Part shown: positions 34,443 through 45,862 of the stretch, in pieces | Position numbering within the stretch: the first letter of the stretch is position 1 | Layout: the number at the start of each line of letters is the position of its first letter | Assembly (NCBI RefSeq): GCF_000237925.1 | Contig: NC_031496.1 | Coordinates: 8,409,711-8,473,710 of the forward strand | Reading direction: 5' to 3' | DNA from: Schistosoma mansoni | Taxonomy: Eukaryota; Platyhelminthes; Trematoda; Strigeidida; Schistosomatidae | DNA: 64,000 nt | Notes under the pieces: generated by a model | The model's input: only the letters and a program-made list of their open reading frames with translations | Told to the model about the DNA's origin: nothing | Database searches by the model: none | Made by a program: the position numbers and the translations under genes

Positions 34443-34795
34443 ATCAGAATTATATATACTTGAAATCATGAGTCAACTGAAGCCATACCACCATGGAAAA
34501 CCTGGAAGCACTGGACGGCCATTTCGTCCTATTATGGGACTCCTCAGCAGTGCGCATACACGATCCCGCCTCGCGAGATTCGAACCCGAGACCGAACAGT
34601 CTCGCGCACGAGCATTTAACCGATAGACCACTGAACCGGCATCCAACGGTGTTAATGTCTAACTTCAATCAATCCACGAAGTTTAGCAACCATTTCACCA
34701 ATGTCTTCAGTGAGTTGATATCTCTACAACAGACCTAGTTGAACTCCACTGGTTACTGCTTCTCACTAGAACTCCAGGAAATATCGCTTGAAGTC
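34443..34795 (-). repeat. HHR2 element, minus copy, long
   Basis: Tail, hammerhead, tRNA-like module (B box read from agattcgaacccgaga; A box from accactgaaccggc), then the leader out to ctcactagaactccagga. Nearly complete except for the distal inverted end, which is absent here. Useful for defining the family consensus. Confidence 0.85.
34508..34553 (-). ncRNA. Hammerhead ribozyme (HHR2)
   Basis: Minus strand: GCACTG/CAGTGC helix I, CTGAGGA, GTCC/GGAC helix II with a seven-base loop, GAAA, TGGCCG and GTC. All core positions are intact; helix III has one change. Confidence 0.8.
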
Positions 34796-35249
34796 AGTCA
34801 CTAGTGAGCATATGATCACATCAGAATTATAATGACAAATATAATGTAGACTTTCAAATTATTAACATTATTCTCTCCACTTCATAATATAGAGTATTGT
34901 GTTACATTTTATTAAACTTTTAAACCACATTGTAATGAGAGAAAAAAATATATATCTAATCACTGATTATTTGTATCCATAGAATACCAAAATAATTTTC
35001 TCTGATATAAACGATAAACGTATTGAAATACTAACTATAAATAGTATATGATCTAGTTATTCAAATGTGATAAGTTAATGGTTCCGAAATTTCATTATTA
35101 AACAATATTTGTCAGTTTTAAAAGGGTCACAGGATATCGGATATTTGTTTTTATCAATCTGATACATGTATTTGAATTAAGAATTTCGTAGATATTTCAA
35201 TATTGTATGTCATTTATATTGAATTAACGCATTCTAGATAGATAGATAG
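34796..35249. other. Intergenic, nothing recognised
   Basis: AT-rich; short gata repeat near 35238. Nothing supportable. Confidence 0.4.
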
Positions 35250-35840
35250 ATCAGTCAGTCACAACGTAGAACTTGGTACGTTCGTACATCAGTTCGAGTT
35301 GCCATATCACATTAACACAGAGATGCTGTTGTCGATTCAAATCCCATAGTGGTAGAAGTAGTAAAAGAATAAGCATTAATGTGAAAGATTAGGGTTTGAA
35401 GATGTTATTCAAGGAGTGTAATACAGTGAAATAAATTTGGAAAGAGAAAAAAGATAGAGACATGAAGAATTCAGAAGATTAGAATTTGGGAGAACACAAA
35501 GAGTGGATGCACCTCCGCCATTGCAAACGATTTGGAGCCATGTCATTCAAGGTCTCTAACCATCGATTGCTATCATCTCGCGAATCCCAACCAGGTAGTC
35601 TACACCTACCAACATGGCTCAGTCCACCTGTCAGTGACTTCATGGATTTGTGCCACGTTTTGATCTGGCTGCTTCTAGCTTTCTTCCAACCTACTCCTAC
35701 ACCATAAAACATTGCACGTCGGGGCAGTCGGTGGTTGGGCATACGTGACACGTGTCACAGACATCTCAACTGATGACGTTTCACTACTTCATCAATCGAT
35801 TAGCCATTCTTACCTAGTGCCCGTTTACTAACGACTGCAT
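35250..35840 (+). repeat. Dispersed repeat B, plus copy
   Basis: Collinear with the reverse complement of 7030-7425 up to about 35680, and continuing in this copy through a GC-richer region (caatcgattagccattctta). Small open frames in both directions show no domain. Function and family unknown. Confidence 0.6.
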
Positions 35841-36714
35841 TACATACTCGGTGGTCCCAGGATATACGAGCAATGCTTCCTCTACTCCTATTGGCCATGT
35901 TTCACTTCCAATAAAGTAGGACGGAACGAACTGCTGCACAGTAAGCCCGTCCTTTGGTTAATTTTCTGTGACGTTGATAGTCATTGATAAAAATGTCTAC
36001 GCAAATAGTAAATATCGTCCTACGATAAACGTATTACGCGAGCAAAAAGGTCCAAGTGATTTCAATGATATTTTTAAGAAAGAAACAACAATATTTTCAG
36101 TTATGAATGCTAATAACTATTCTTTAGTTCTTTGGTTGAAATGGTAAATTATGTTTTCTCTAACGTTTAGATAAATACAGGCATCGGTTTTTATCTTAAT
36201 AACATGGGTTTAAATCTAATGGGAATAATCATTTAACTTAGTTCGAAAGCTTGCCGAATACTGACATTAGTTAATACGAAGCTCAAGTTCCTGACCTCCT
36301 TTCAATTCCTTTCAGTCTTGTAAAATCAAGAAACTGTGTATTACGAGACCAAAACACGTAGCCCAGGGCACATATTTTAATTGATTAATAAAACTCGATC
36401 ATTAATAAAGGCTAGATATTATGGCATGGTTTACTCAGTCATGTTCCCAAAAGACATTGAAATGTATAAATCATAGGATTCAAACTGTATCAACCTCCAA
36501 ATAGTCTGTATTCACGTTACTAAGGCATATTATTATATAAATCGATAGTCTCTATGATCAGATTTTGAGCTTTGTTCGCTTTTCCACTGAATTTTCTAAA
36601 TTAAGATTTTAGTTTCCTTCAGCGATTGTCACAGAAAATCAAACTCATCAGTAGGTTGCCTATGAACTGAGACATGATCATTTAAAGTAGTGTGTTATTT
36701 GGTTACAGTTTCAA
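35841..36714. other. Intergenic, nothing recognised
   Basis: AT-rich; no supportable feature. Confidence 0.4.
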
Positions 36715-36920
36715 TGGAGACACTTAATGAATATAAGCAGAGATGGATAGTGGCTAGCACTGGAATCCAGGACGCCACTATCCATCTCTGCTTAGCATGC
36801 TTGTGAATTAAGGCTATATCGAGGCAATACGCACAGTATGCACATATGCCAATTAGAGACTGACCAGTTCTAGTCCTAACACATCGATGGGAAGATTCAA
36901 ACAAACAATACTAAATGAAC
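36715..36920 (-). repeat. Sm-alpha tail with small inverted repeat
   Basis: The minus-strand tail (to gaagattcaaacaaacaata) is preceded by a 20-bp-scale hairpin: cagagatggatagtggc and the reverse gccactatccatctctg flank a short piece that ends in ggaatccaggac. The ribozyme core is missing. Confidence 0.75.
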
Positions 36921-37247
36921 TTAATGAATATGTTCAAATTGTTAACATTTTTAACATTGGAGCAAAACATGATTTATCTTTAAAGAAACGTTTGTTGAAT
37001 GACAGTCGGTAGAAGCAGATCTATCTGAAATAGTGATGTGAAGGTAAAACAATTTCAGGAGTCTGTGTAAACATTTTATTGGTTTTAGCTAAATATTTTA
37101 AAATTTCCAAAGGCCAATTCGTTCTCTTCGTTAAACTCATGGTAGCACGTTTAAACTCAGCTATTTGAATTAAGTGAACAACTAATAATTTGATGAAACT
37201 TAATAAGAGCCTACAACTGATTAAGCGATCGACAGATCTTTATTTAT
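36921..37247. other. Intergenic, nothing recognised
   Basis: AT-rich; no supportable feature. Confidence 0.4.
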
Positions 37248-37410
37248 TGTGGATTGGTTGAAGTTAGACATTAACACCATTGGATCCCGACTCATTGGTC
37301 TAGAGGTTAAGCGTTCACGTACGGAGTCGTGCATGCGCATTGTTGAGGAGCCTCATACTAGGACGAGACGGCTGTCCAGTGCTTCCAGGTTTTCGATGAC
37401 GGCATAATAT
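37248..37410 (+). repeat. HHR2 element, degenerate
   Basis: Leader (gattggttgaagttagacat), A box (ccgactcattggtctag), then a deletion through the B box to a damaged hammerhead (TTGAGGAG ... ACGAGACGGCTGTCCAGTGC). The core reads TTGAGGA and GAGA, so it is inactive. Confidence 0.7.
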
Positions 37411-37861
37411 TGATCCATTCACGATATTAATCTAAGATCTTTATTTAGTTATTTCGCCATTCTCATAAGTTTTATTGTAAACAAAATCTATTTACAAACT
37501 CATTGACTTTTTTTAATCTTTTCTGCCTCCATTGAACATGTTAATCATACAATAAAACAAAACATAATATTTCATCGTATTTATTTGTTTACCCGTCTAG
37601 ACAGTTATAGGTTGAAAATTTTAATAGCTTAGTGAATTACTAGAATAATCATGACCTTTTGATAATAATATTAGTAAGTCATCATTCTCTGGAAGACAAA
37701 TAGGCTATATCACTGGCTTCATTTTTAAAATTTATGAAATGAAGTCAACTAGATACTAACTAACATATTTGAATATCTTACCTCTTGTATTATGGTTCAA
37801 TAAGTTATGTCCAATGAATAGGACGCTTTCATCACATATTTACTTTCATCGTTTAGTTTGT
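37411..37861. other. Intergenic, nothing recognised
   Basis: AT-rich; no supportable feature. Confidence 0.4.
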
Positions 37862-38035
37862 AGTGAATAAGACTCAGGTGGGGACAACTAATTTATTGTT
37901 TAATGCACAATTACAGGATATCTTCATAAAATATGAGAATCATACATTAAGTACTTCATTTACAAACCTTCCATCAATTATCCTTCACATTCAACTTTGA
38001 TCGATGTTCTGTACTATTTATATCTGTTGACACGA
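37862..38035 (-). repeat. Palindrome-tagged dispersed repeat, minus copy
   Basis: Begins at the gtggggacaact end and runs through tgagaatcatacatt to tatttatatctgttgac, where it is cut by the adjacent HHR2 element. The palindromic terminus is half lost. Confidence 0.6.
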
Positions 38036-38245
38036 TCCCGCACTCGCGAGATTCGAACCCTGGACCTACCAGTCTCGCGCCACAGCACTTAACCGATAGT
38101 GGATGCGCACTGCTGAGGAGTCTCACAATAGGACGAAACAGCCGTCCATTGCTTCCAAGTTTTCCATGGTAGTCTAGCTTCAATTGACTCATGATCTTAA
38201 CTATATAAAATTACTAAAATCTCCACAAAACCCCCTTGTGAGAAC
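38030..38245. repeat. HHR2 element, rearranged
   Basis: The left part is the tRNA-like module on the minus strand (gagattcgaaccctgga, agcacttaaccgatag). At 38099 it switches to plus-strand hammerhead plus tail (gtggatgcgcactgctgagg onward). Another inverted arrangement of the family. Confidence 0.75.
38107..38152 (+). ncRNA. Hammerhead ribozyme (HHR2)
   Basis: GCACTG, CTGAGGA, GTCT/GGAC with one G-U, GAAA, CAGCCG, GTC, CATTGC. Helix I has one G-U pair and helix III one mismatch. Core intact; probably weak. Confidence 0.65.
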
Positions 38246-39537
38246 TGAATAAAATTAAAAAACTTTAAAATACATAAGCATAATTATGCAGAAGGTCCAG
38301 GGTAAGTTAAACTGCTGTACAAATTTCTCCTGTGCACAAAAATTATATTTATTTATATGTATTCCCATAACACCCGTTGCTTGTGATGAATAAATTCCGC
38401 AAGCACAGAACAAGTCTATGGGGAATTTTGAAAGTTAACTTTTTTTGGTGAGGTTGTTCTAGAGCAGAAGTTTTTACTGTTTTCTTTCACAATAGATCTG
38501 TTTAAAGTGAGTTTCTCAAACTGGAAATATTTTTGATTCGACAATCCTTTTCAGAAAGTTAGATGCTACCACTTATCTGAAAACTCATGCTTAATGTGGG
38601 CTTCTTACTATAACCGGAGATGATTTCACTTGATTTTCCTTGATGGAATATGTTTATAACTCGTAGCAATTATATCGATTTGTTATTTTAAAAGGTCTCG
38701 CTTTAAATTCTGTTGAGGTTATACACAACACTTCCAATGTTTGATAATCCTACTGTATCCGACAATCTGTTATTTTTGTTGTCATTTAATAGTGAGTGGT
38801 GCAAAATAGAGTGTAATCTTCGTTGCAGACGTACTTATTGAACACTTAAAGTGCTGCGGAGTGAAAAACGATAGACACCGTTTAATTTTTATATAAACTT
38901 TAAGGAGTAAATCTCATCAATAAACTGCTAGTTAGATTTATAGTGCACTTAAACTTCGTGGTTAGTAAACAAAAGGTTTAAAAGTCAAATACAGTGTTCA
39001 TTGGTACAGTCTCTGCTGAAACATTTACTTAGAAAGGGAACCTACTGATTAAAATGTCCTTCTGAATTCAATACTTAGGACTTCTCATTGTTGATTAATT
39101 ACACTGACCACTGTGACAAATAAATAGAGAAAATATTTCTTCATTACAATTATCACCTGTATGAGATGTGAAACAGCTATTATCTTGATTGGAACTAATG
39201 TTTTAATGAAAAATAGAGAAATCTAACAAGGAAATAAGGTTTCCACATCTAACATTTTGATACCTAGTTGACTGAGGATACAGGGTTAGACAATATTTGG
39301 TTATCTGGTTATCGCCTTATCGATCATTAACAACAATGGCTTTACTAAATACGAACGAAAAGCTTGATAGATTTATAGAAGACATTGAAAAAGCAAAGTT
39401 TATCAGAACTATATGATTATATTGCTGAAGTATATTTGATATATTTACAAATAATAATTTTTAAAAACAAACTATCCTGTATCAAATGAAATCATGATAA
39501 TTAGTAGTGTCATTTATAATAGGTAATTAGAATCTTT
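38246..39537. other. Intergenic, nothing recognised
   Basis: AT-rich 3' side of ferritin C; no supportable feature. Confidence 0.45.
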
Positions 39538-42186
39538 CTATTCATTTAATGTTAATTTATCGAATAGATATTCTCCAAGTCCTTTACCGACTCGTTGTGT
39601 CTCGGTTAAATAATCGGCGAATTGTTTGATTGCATCTTCTTGTTCATGAAGAAATTCACTTTCAATAAAATCTGCCAATGCTGGATCATTGTTCTTTGAA
39701 GCTACTTCATGAAGTTCTAATAATGACTAAGAGAGAAAAATAATGAAATGATTACTGAATAGTTGACTTTGTAAAATGAAAAACGATGAACTTTGAGAGT
39801 TGATCGCCAAAGTTCCACAGGGACCAGTGGAGTCTAACCATGTCACCTGTGAAACAAGTATCACCAGTGGTATTGAATAATCGTTTGGAAATACCGCGAA
39901 CTGAGTGAAGTTATGTAAGGAAACAATTGGTAATAACTCATTTATCTAAAGGTTGAGCGCTTGTAGCGATACCTGAAGGTCCTGAGTTTGATATCCGTTG
40001 AAGTAATGAACAAGCCCCGGTGAGTCCCAAACTAAGTGTAAGCAGCTGTCCAACGCTTTCTAGTTTTGAGTGACTCTAAATAAGGTCAATACGTAATAGA
40101 AACTACATACTAAATTTGAGTTGTTTTCGATGAATATGTAATCGATATGAAGTATCAACTCCGTATGAGATTTTTATGAGATAGCCACGGGCAAACGATG
40201 AATGTCAGTGCTATTCTACATGACTTCGTTTTGGTATAGGGGAGAATTCCAGATCAAGCTATGTAAGATTATGTAGCCGGACATTGGCTTAATATCAAAA
40301 CGATATTTATTCAGCGTAACATGTAATTAACTTTCAGCATACAGGGTACAGTTGACTGTCCCTAAAGCATTGGTAACTTAACCCTGTGGTAAACAAAACC
40401 TGAAAGGTTTGATTTGTTAGGATTTCATCTTTTAAGAGATAACCAGTGACACTAAAATAAATCGTTTTTTGGAGAATTACAAACTTATTGAGAACGTAAT
40501 TGACTATAGAAATTAAACTTTGCTGACTATTTACAACACCATAGAACAGAAATCTAACTGGAGTGCTAACTGATGGTTCACTGTGACTAAAATTCTTTTC
40601 TTCAGATAAACATGTAAGTCATTGCGTTAAAAGCGAGTTATAAAAACAATATCTAAAGTGGTTTATATTTACAGTAGAACACAAAAATCCATAATAGAAA
40701 CAGTCGTCTACACTTCATCACTATAGTGTAATTCTCTATCCACCCTGCGTATAAAAACAATGAATGAATTACATCTTACAAGACTAGAAAAACAATCGAC
40801 AACCTTAAATAAATTAAAGGTATAACTTGAGTATCGGTAAGTACACTAATACTCTTATTGTATTTTATCAATCAGTGGATTTGGGTCTATTTCATCTGAA
40901 TATTATTTGAGCTATATTTCATGTTCAGTTAAGGAATTCAGCCAGAATTTTTAAATGTTTCTAAAGCCAAACTAATCAAGATATCCTACTCTGTCTTTAA
41001 TTCAAACAACTGGAAACTACATGTAAATAGTCGTAGTGAACAATGAATTTAAATATAAAGGAGTACACAATTACTTCTGTAACAGATAAACAGTAAAAAT
41101 AAGCAATCGTGAGGGGATGAGCGACCCCAATGTCATGGATTATTCGTCAAGCTAACATGCTGTCTGCTGACAGATTTTTACTTCGTTTTAATGAATGAAG
41201 TATCACTTAGTACTTATAAGGCATAAAATTAGTGAAAATATTCACATGTAAATGGGATAATGAAGTGATTATGGATCAGTCAAAAGAAACACGATGTAGT
41301 ATATTTTGACTCAATCTCTCTTAAATTTAAGTCTGAGAGGTTGGCACTAAGACTTAGTCAGGATTATATTTTACGGAATGTATAAACTAACCCTAAATCC
41401 TAGGTCAGAACCTAGATCTTACTTCTAGACCATGTATGTACACCATACATACATACATTTGTAGGTACCAATACCAAGGCTTGACTTGATAATTTCGAAT
41501 AAATTGTGCACTGGGTAGATGGTTATAAATAAATTAAAATATTTGTAATATCCTAATGAGTAAAAAAACTAAACTTTTTGACGTCTCAGGACTCAGTGTA
41601 AGCCACTTCTTCACACATAAATAACTTAAGAACGTCCAATGATCATGTGAAACTAATGAATTCTTAGTGGGTTTTTTTTGCTTTTCATTCATCATAAAGT
41701 GAACATCCATATTTTTTGTCTTCTAGTTGATGATATCAGTTTAAGACCTCATGATTGTTCGGCCACTTTCTTAATGTTCACGCAAATAAACCAATGTGAA
41801 AAGTAGCTTATTTGTTGAAAAAAAGTAATCAAGAAATAACTAATGTTTTGACTTACTTTACTGACTGCTTTTTCCATTCCAAGGGCAGTATTCATAGCAT
41901 CTTCCAAACTACTGAATTCTGTCTTAGTCGGACACTTGATATCACTGTATTGAACACGACCACCACGTTTGTTCTGATATTTCGCCAACTTCTCTGCATG
42001 TTCACGTTCCTCATGTGAAGCTTTTCGAAAGAATTCAGCTGCTTTCGGAAATGATACATCATCTCGATCGAAGTAAGTAAAGAATGCCATATAATCGTAA
42101 GCAGCTTGTAGTTCTACATTGATTTGTTTATTGATGGCATTTTCACATTCTGTGGCGAAACTCTGTCTGGCTCTTGATGAACTCAT
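39538..42186 (-). CDS. Ferritin heavy-chain type, gene C
   Basis: Exon 1 is 41857-42186 (110 codons, MSSSRARQSFATECENA...), exon 2 is 39538-39726 (62 codons plus TAG), 172 aa. The intron is 2130 bp, GTAAGT...TTAG, phase 0, at the same codon as in A, B and D. The ferroxidase set is complete: E25, Y32, E60, H63, E105, Q139. The C-terminus reads EYLFDKLTLNE. From memory it is the closest of the four to the S. mansoni protein called ferritin-2 (somatic), but I cannot check this. It differs from A/B at many positions after residue 85, while the first about 75 codons are nearly the same at DNA level. A decayed HHR2-like piece lies in the intron near 39950-40075. Confidence 0.95.
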
Positions 42187-42879
42187 AGTTTTTCTAACTT
42201 AAACAACTACTCAAACTACTATCTTTTTAGTTTCCTAGATCGTTTGCTGGAGTTTCTCGTCTAATCTAATACTCACAGACCTTGCAACTAACTAAAACTG
42301 ATTCAATCCAAATCTGTTCACTCCTTTTATTGATTTCGAAATAGACACATATACAGCATAACAACTCACATGGACTGTTAAAGTTATGAAACAAACACAT
42401 ATTTCTTAAATAATAACATTAGACTATAATGATCAAACAAATGCTTCCCATTTGTTTTGAATACCTGTTTGTACACTATTAACTAGTTTGTGCTATTCAG
42501 ATTGGTTGAAATAATATCTAAGATACAATTGAAGAGATGGTCTACTTTCATATAAATTTCATACATTTTTTTTCCTAAAAATCGTTTCCCTATTGGTTGT
42601 TTGTTACCAATGTAAATCTCATATTTTTCATAATATCAAAACGTGAAATTACTTTCCTAAGAGTACAATCATCGAAAATTATAGTATTACTTGTGAAGTA
42701 CATCAGTATGTGTACTATTGTGACCAGCATTTATGAGAAATTCTTCGTAACCATGTGACATATTAAGAAGAATAGAATATCGGAATTTTTTTAAGAAAGA
42801 AAGTTTAAAAGTCGAAGTTATTCAATCCTAGTTGACTTTGATGAATGAAAGTGTGATCGTATATAATTTAAAATAATAT
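42187..42879. other. Ferritin C upstream region
   Basis: AT-rich; no recognised promoter element or repeat. Confidence 0.4.
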
Positions 42880-43192
42880 CGATATCAATTCACTGAAGAC
42901 ATTGGTTTAAATGGTTGCTCAACTTCGTGGATTGGTTGAAGTTAGACATTAACACCGTTGGATGCCGGTTCAGTGGTCTATCGGTTAAGTGCTATGGAGC
43001 GAGACTAGTAGGTCCTGGGTTGGAATCTCGCGAGGTGCGATCGTGGATGCGCACTGCTCAGGAGTCCCACAATAGGACGAAACGGCCATCCAGTGCTTCC
43101 AGGTTTTCCATGGTGGTCTAGCTTCAATTAACTCATGATTTCAACTATGAAAATACTGAAATCTCCACAAAACCTCTTCTGATCATGACATT
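42880..43192 (+). repeat. HHR2 element, plus copy
   Basis: Leader, A box (ccggttcagtggtctat), B-box region (gggttggaatctcgcg), hammerhead 43051-43096 and tail to aacctcttctgatc. The ribozyme core is mutated to CTCAGGA (G5 lost) and the cleavage triplet is ATC, so it should not cleave. Not fold-back. Confidence 0.8.
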
Positions 43193-43569
43193 TTATTCTT
43201 CAAAGATTAAATGAAGCAGAAAGGAAATAATTTTTAGTAGGTAGGTAATGCCTATAAATCCACATTTGTTAAAATATAACTTTCCCTAATTATCTTGTCA
43301 CATACTTTAAGGACTCAAATTTTTAAAAAGAATTGAAATAGCATTATTTTATCTTTGTACCGAAGCTGCTCAAATTGTCAATAGTTTGATCTTAGAATTA
43401 ACTGCTTACATTTACTGAACCCAGTTGAATTTTTTCTTAATTTCCCTTTTAAACCGATACAAGTCACATCATATTAAGTTGGTACCTACATAAGTACTAT
43501 TGGTTTTAGATGAAACTATTTGATTGTATCACTCTAATGTTGGCTATATTCAGTTAAGGTTAACTGCTA

Positions 43570-43815
43570 TTGTGGCATGATGTATATACGGACAGATAAA
43601 AGTAGTAAGTATCGAGAATTGGAAGTAGGAATATGAAGAGAAAATATTACAGAATCAGTTCGAGTAACTACAGGAATGTAAGAACGATGTAGATTATCAG
43701 CGACCGTTCAAGGAAGATGTGCACATGATGTATTCAATGTATTGTTTTCATATCTTATAAATTCAGTGTAGGATTTAGCTTAATTCAACAAAAACTACGT
43801 TCGTTACACCATGGC
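43570..43815 (+). repeat. Palindrome-tagged dispersed repeat
   Basis: tatacggacagataaaagta, gtaagtatcgagaattgg, aagaagatgtg-like and tgatgtattcaatgta blocks match the copy at 4905. Diverged. Confidence 0.55.
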
Positions 43816-43940
43816 TGTTACATTAAAATGTCACTTTTATTAATCGTTATTATCCGTAACTGTAGAATCTTTGTTTATACGCACAGTTTTCAACATAATT
43901 TCTTAAAATTTACTATTCTTGTCTAAAAGTTACTGTTTCA

Positions 43941-44200
43941 TCAATGTCTTCTTTGATTGGTAGATGTTAAGTATTTTGATGGAGTTTTGTTCTCTGAGCT
44001 GAGTGGTTTGGTCATGGAGCTTTCATCGTCCTTCTGAACGACATTATCAGCACAAACTTTGGGTAGAAGTGAAGTGTTTGAATTTTTCCATATGTGATTC
44101 ACAGCTTGTCCTGTGCACCTCAATGTTGATTGGTTCTTATTGAATTTAAATATGTCACCCACCTGAACTACAAATCTTCTCCACCATCTCAAGATGTTAA
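43941..44200 (-). repeat. Dispersed repeat D, copy 2
   Basis: Shares gagttttgttctctgagct, ggtcatggagctttcatcgt and aaatcttctccaccatctca with 17110-17250 (partly inverted). An 83-codon minus-strand frame (43941-44192) spans it but shows no known domain and is not kept in the other copy. Confidence 0.55.
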
Positions 44201-44479
44201 GTAATTTTATTGGTATTTAACAATACATAACGATACTACTTGCGAGTAGAATGCACTGGGAAGATTATGACTGACTAACATTAGTATAAATAAAAAGAAC
44301 AGTGAACAATATAAGCTATTAAAAGTTTTCGAGATTTCATATTAAAACAATGAATACTCTATCAAAATATATGATAAAACTGATGTGAATAGAGAAACAA
44401 AAAAGTCGTAGTGTACAATGGAACCTATTTTTGGGGATGCTATTGGACTTAATTCAAAGTATCTAAGATACTAACATTT

Positions 44480-45849
44480 AGTTTTGTCTCTAGGTTATTC
44501 TATAAAGCATAAGCTTTTATTTGATATGTGGTTCACTGACACACCCTTTTCTGTTTCTAAGCCATAGTAATTTAAACGTAACCTTTTGTACTCTATTTTT
44601 CTACCGTAACGCCCAGTTTGGACATCATTGTACTTTTTTTAATTGTTTATACATTGTGTTCATGTTAGTCATATATTTATTCATGTATCTTTTTAGACTA
44701 ATCTGGAATCGGGAATCAGGAATAAATTGAGTAGTGTTTCAGTTAACTAGTCTTCTTCCTCACTTTCTCGCTTGTCTACCGATCAGGTAATGGAATAGGC
44801 CGTTAGTCTCATTTCGGACTAACACATTTCTAGCCTCGCAGTTACATAGGTTAGCTTATCGTGTCAAACTAGATCGAGACAAGTTCTCTCTTGTATATTA
44901 CTGGGTAGACTGATCAAGGATGAAACTAAGGTGGTGACGGAAATTCTTTTGTTGCTTCGACTGTCCGAAAAGAAAATGTCTATGTCTTTGGACGACCTTA
45001 CAACCATTCTACAAATTCAGCAAGCGTAAGGCGACGCAAATCAAGCGGTGCCTTTGGATGCACTGACTCAGAAGCTCTCGTCTCATTCAACTTCAACCTC
45101 ACAACCAGATAAATGTGAAACCGTCTCAGATTTCATTTATGAATAAGACTATAATCCTGATTTTGGCGTCATATTGATTCCTGGTTTTATCCTTTTGGAG
45201 ACATATTCCGTGCTCAAATCTCGATGATGCAGACCAAGTTCGCTTACTTCTGAGAAGACTTGGAACAGATGAATACAATAAATCTATGGATTTCATTCTG
45301 CTAAAAAATCCACTTGATTTATCTCTTAATGGTACAGTCCAAATGTTATCTAAAATATCTGGAGGACAGTCATCATTGTTCGACATTCGCTATCAGTGTT
45401 CTTAAATATCAAAATCTTAATCCGATCATTATCTCACTCATCCTGGAAAAGTAAATCGAGAATATGAGCGATTCAAAATTAATGAAATTACGTCAGATCA
45501 ATTTAAATGTTTGATTTCTATCTGCAGATTAAAGAATTCAGATGTTAACATCCGCACTAAAATTTAGTACGCATTGAATAGGAACCTAACATGACTTTAC
45601 AAATGGTCACAACCAAATGCCAACGTTTGTTGAATCTCAAACATGATCGAGAAAAGTTCTGTCATGTAAATTACTGATTATACATTCGGATCACTTTTTT
45701 TAAAATTCCTCTTGCTACTTATTGACTTCTGCACATAATATTTTTTGTTCTCATCTCTTATACGGACATCTGTCCGATATAGATTATATGAATGAAAATC
45801 ATCTATTGTACCAATGAGATAAAACGTAAAGTTTGGTTTGTTCTTAAGG
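44480..45849 (+). pseudogene. LTR-retrotransposon leader and gag relic
   Basis: From about 44990 the plus strand encodes a broken gag: MSMSLDDLTTILQIQQA, a stop, then GDANQAVPLDALTQKLSSH, later SMDFILLKNPLDLSLNGTVQ and SSLFDIRYQCS, then TSDQFKCLISIC and NANV-ISNMIE, with several stops and frame changes. This order (FILxKxPxxL, SLFxIRYQC, F-CLIFICGL) is typical of gypsy-like gag in schistosomes as I remember it. The stretch before (44480-44900) with an aataaa at 44722 may be an LTR and leader. The relic is cut at 45862 by an RTE insertion. Confidence 0.6.
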
Positions 45850-45862
45850 CATCGAACATGTA

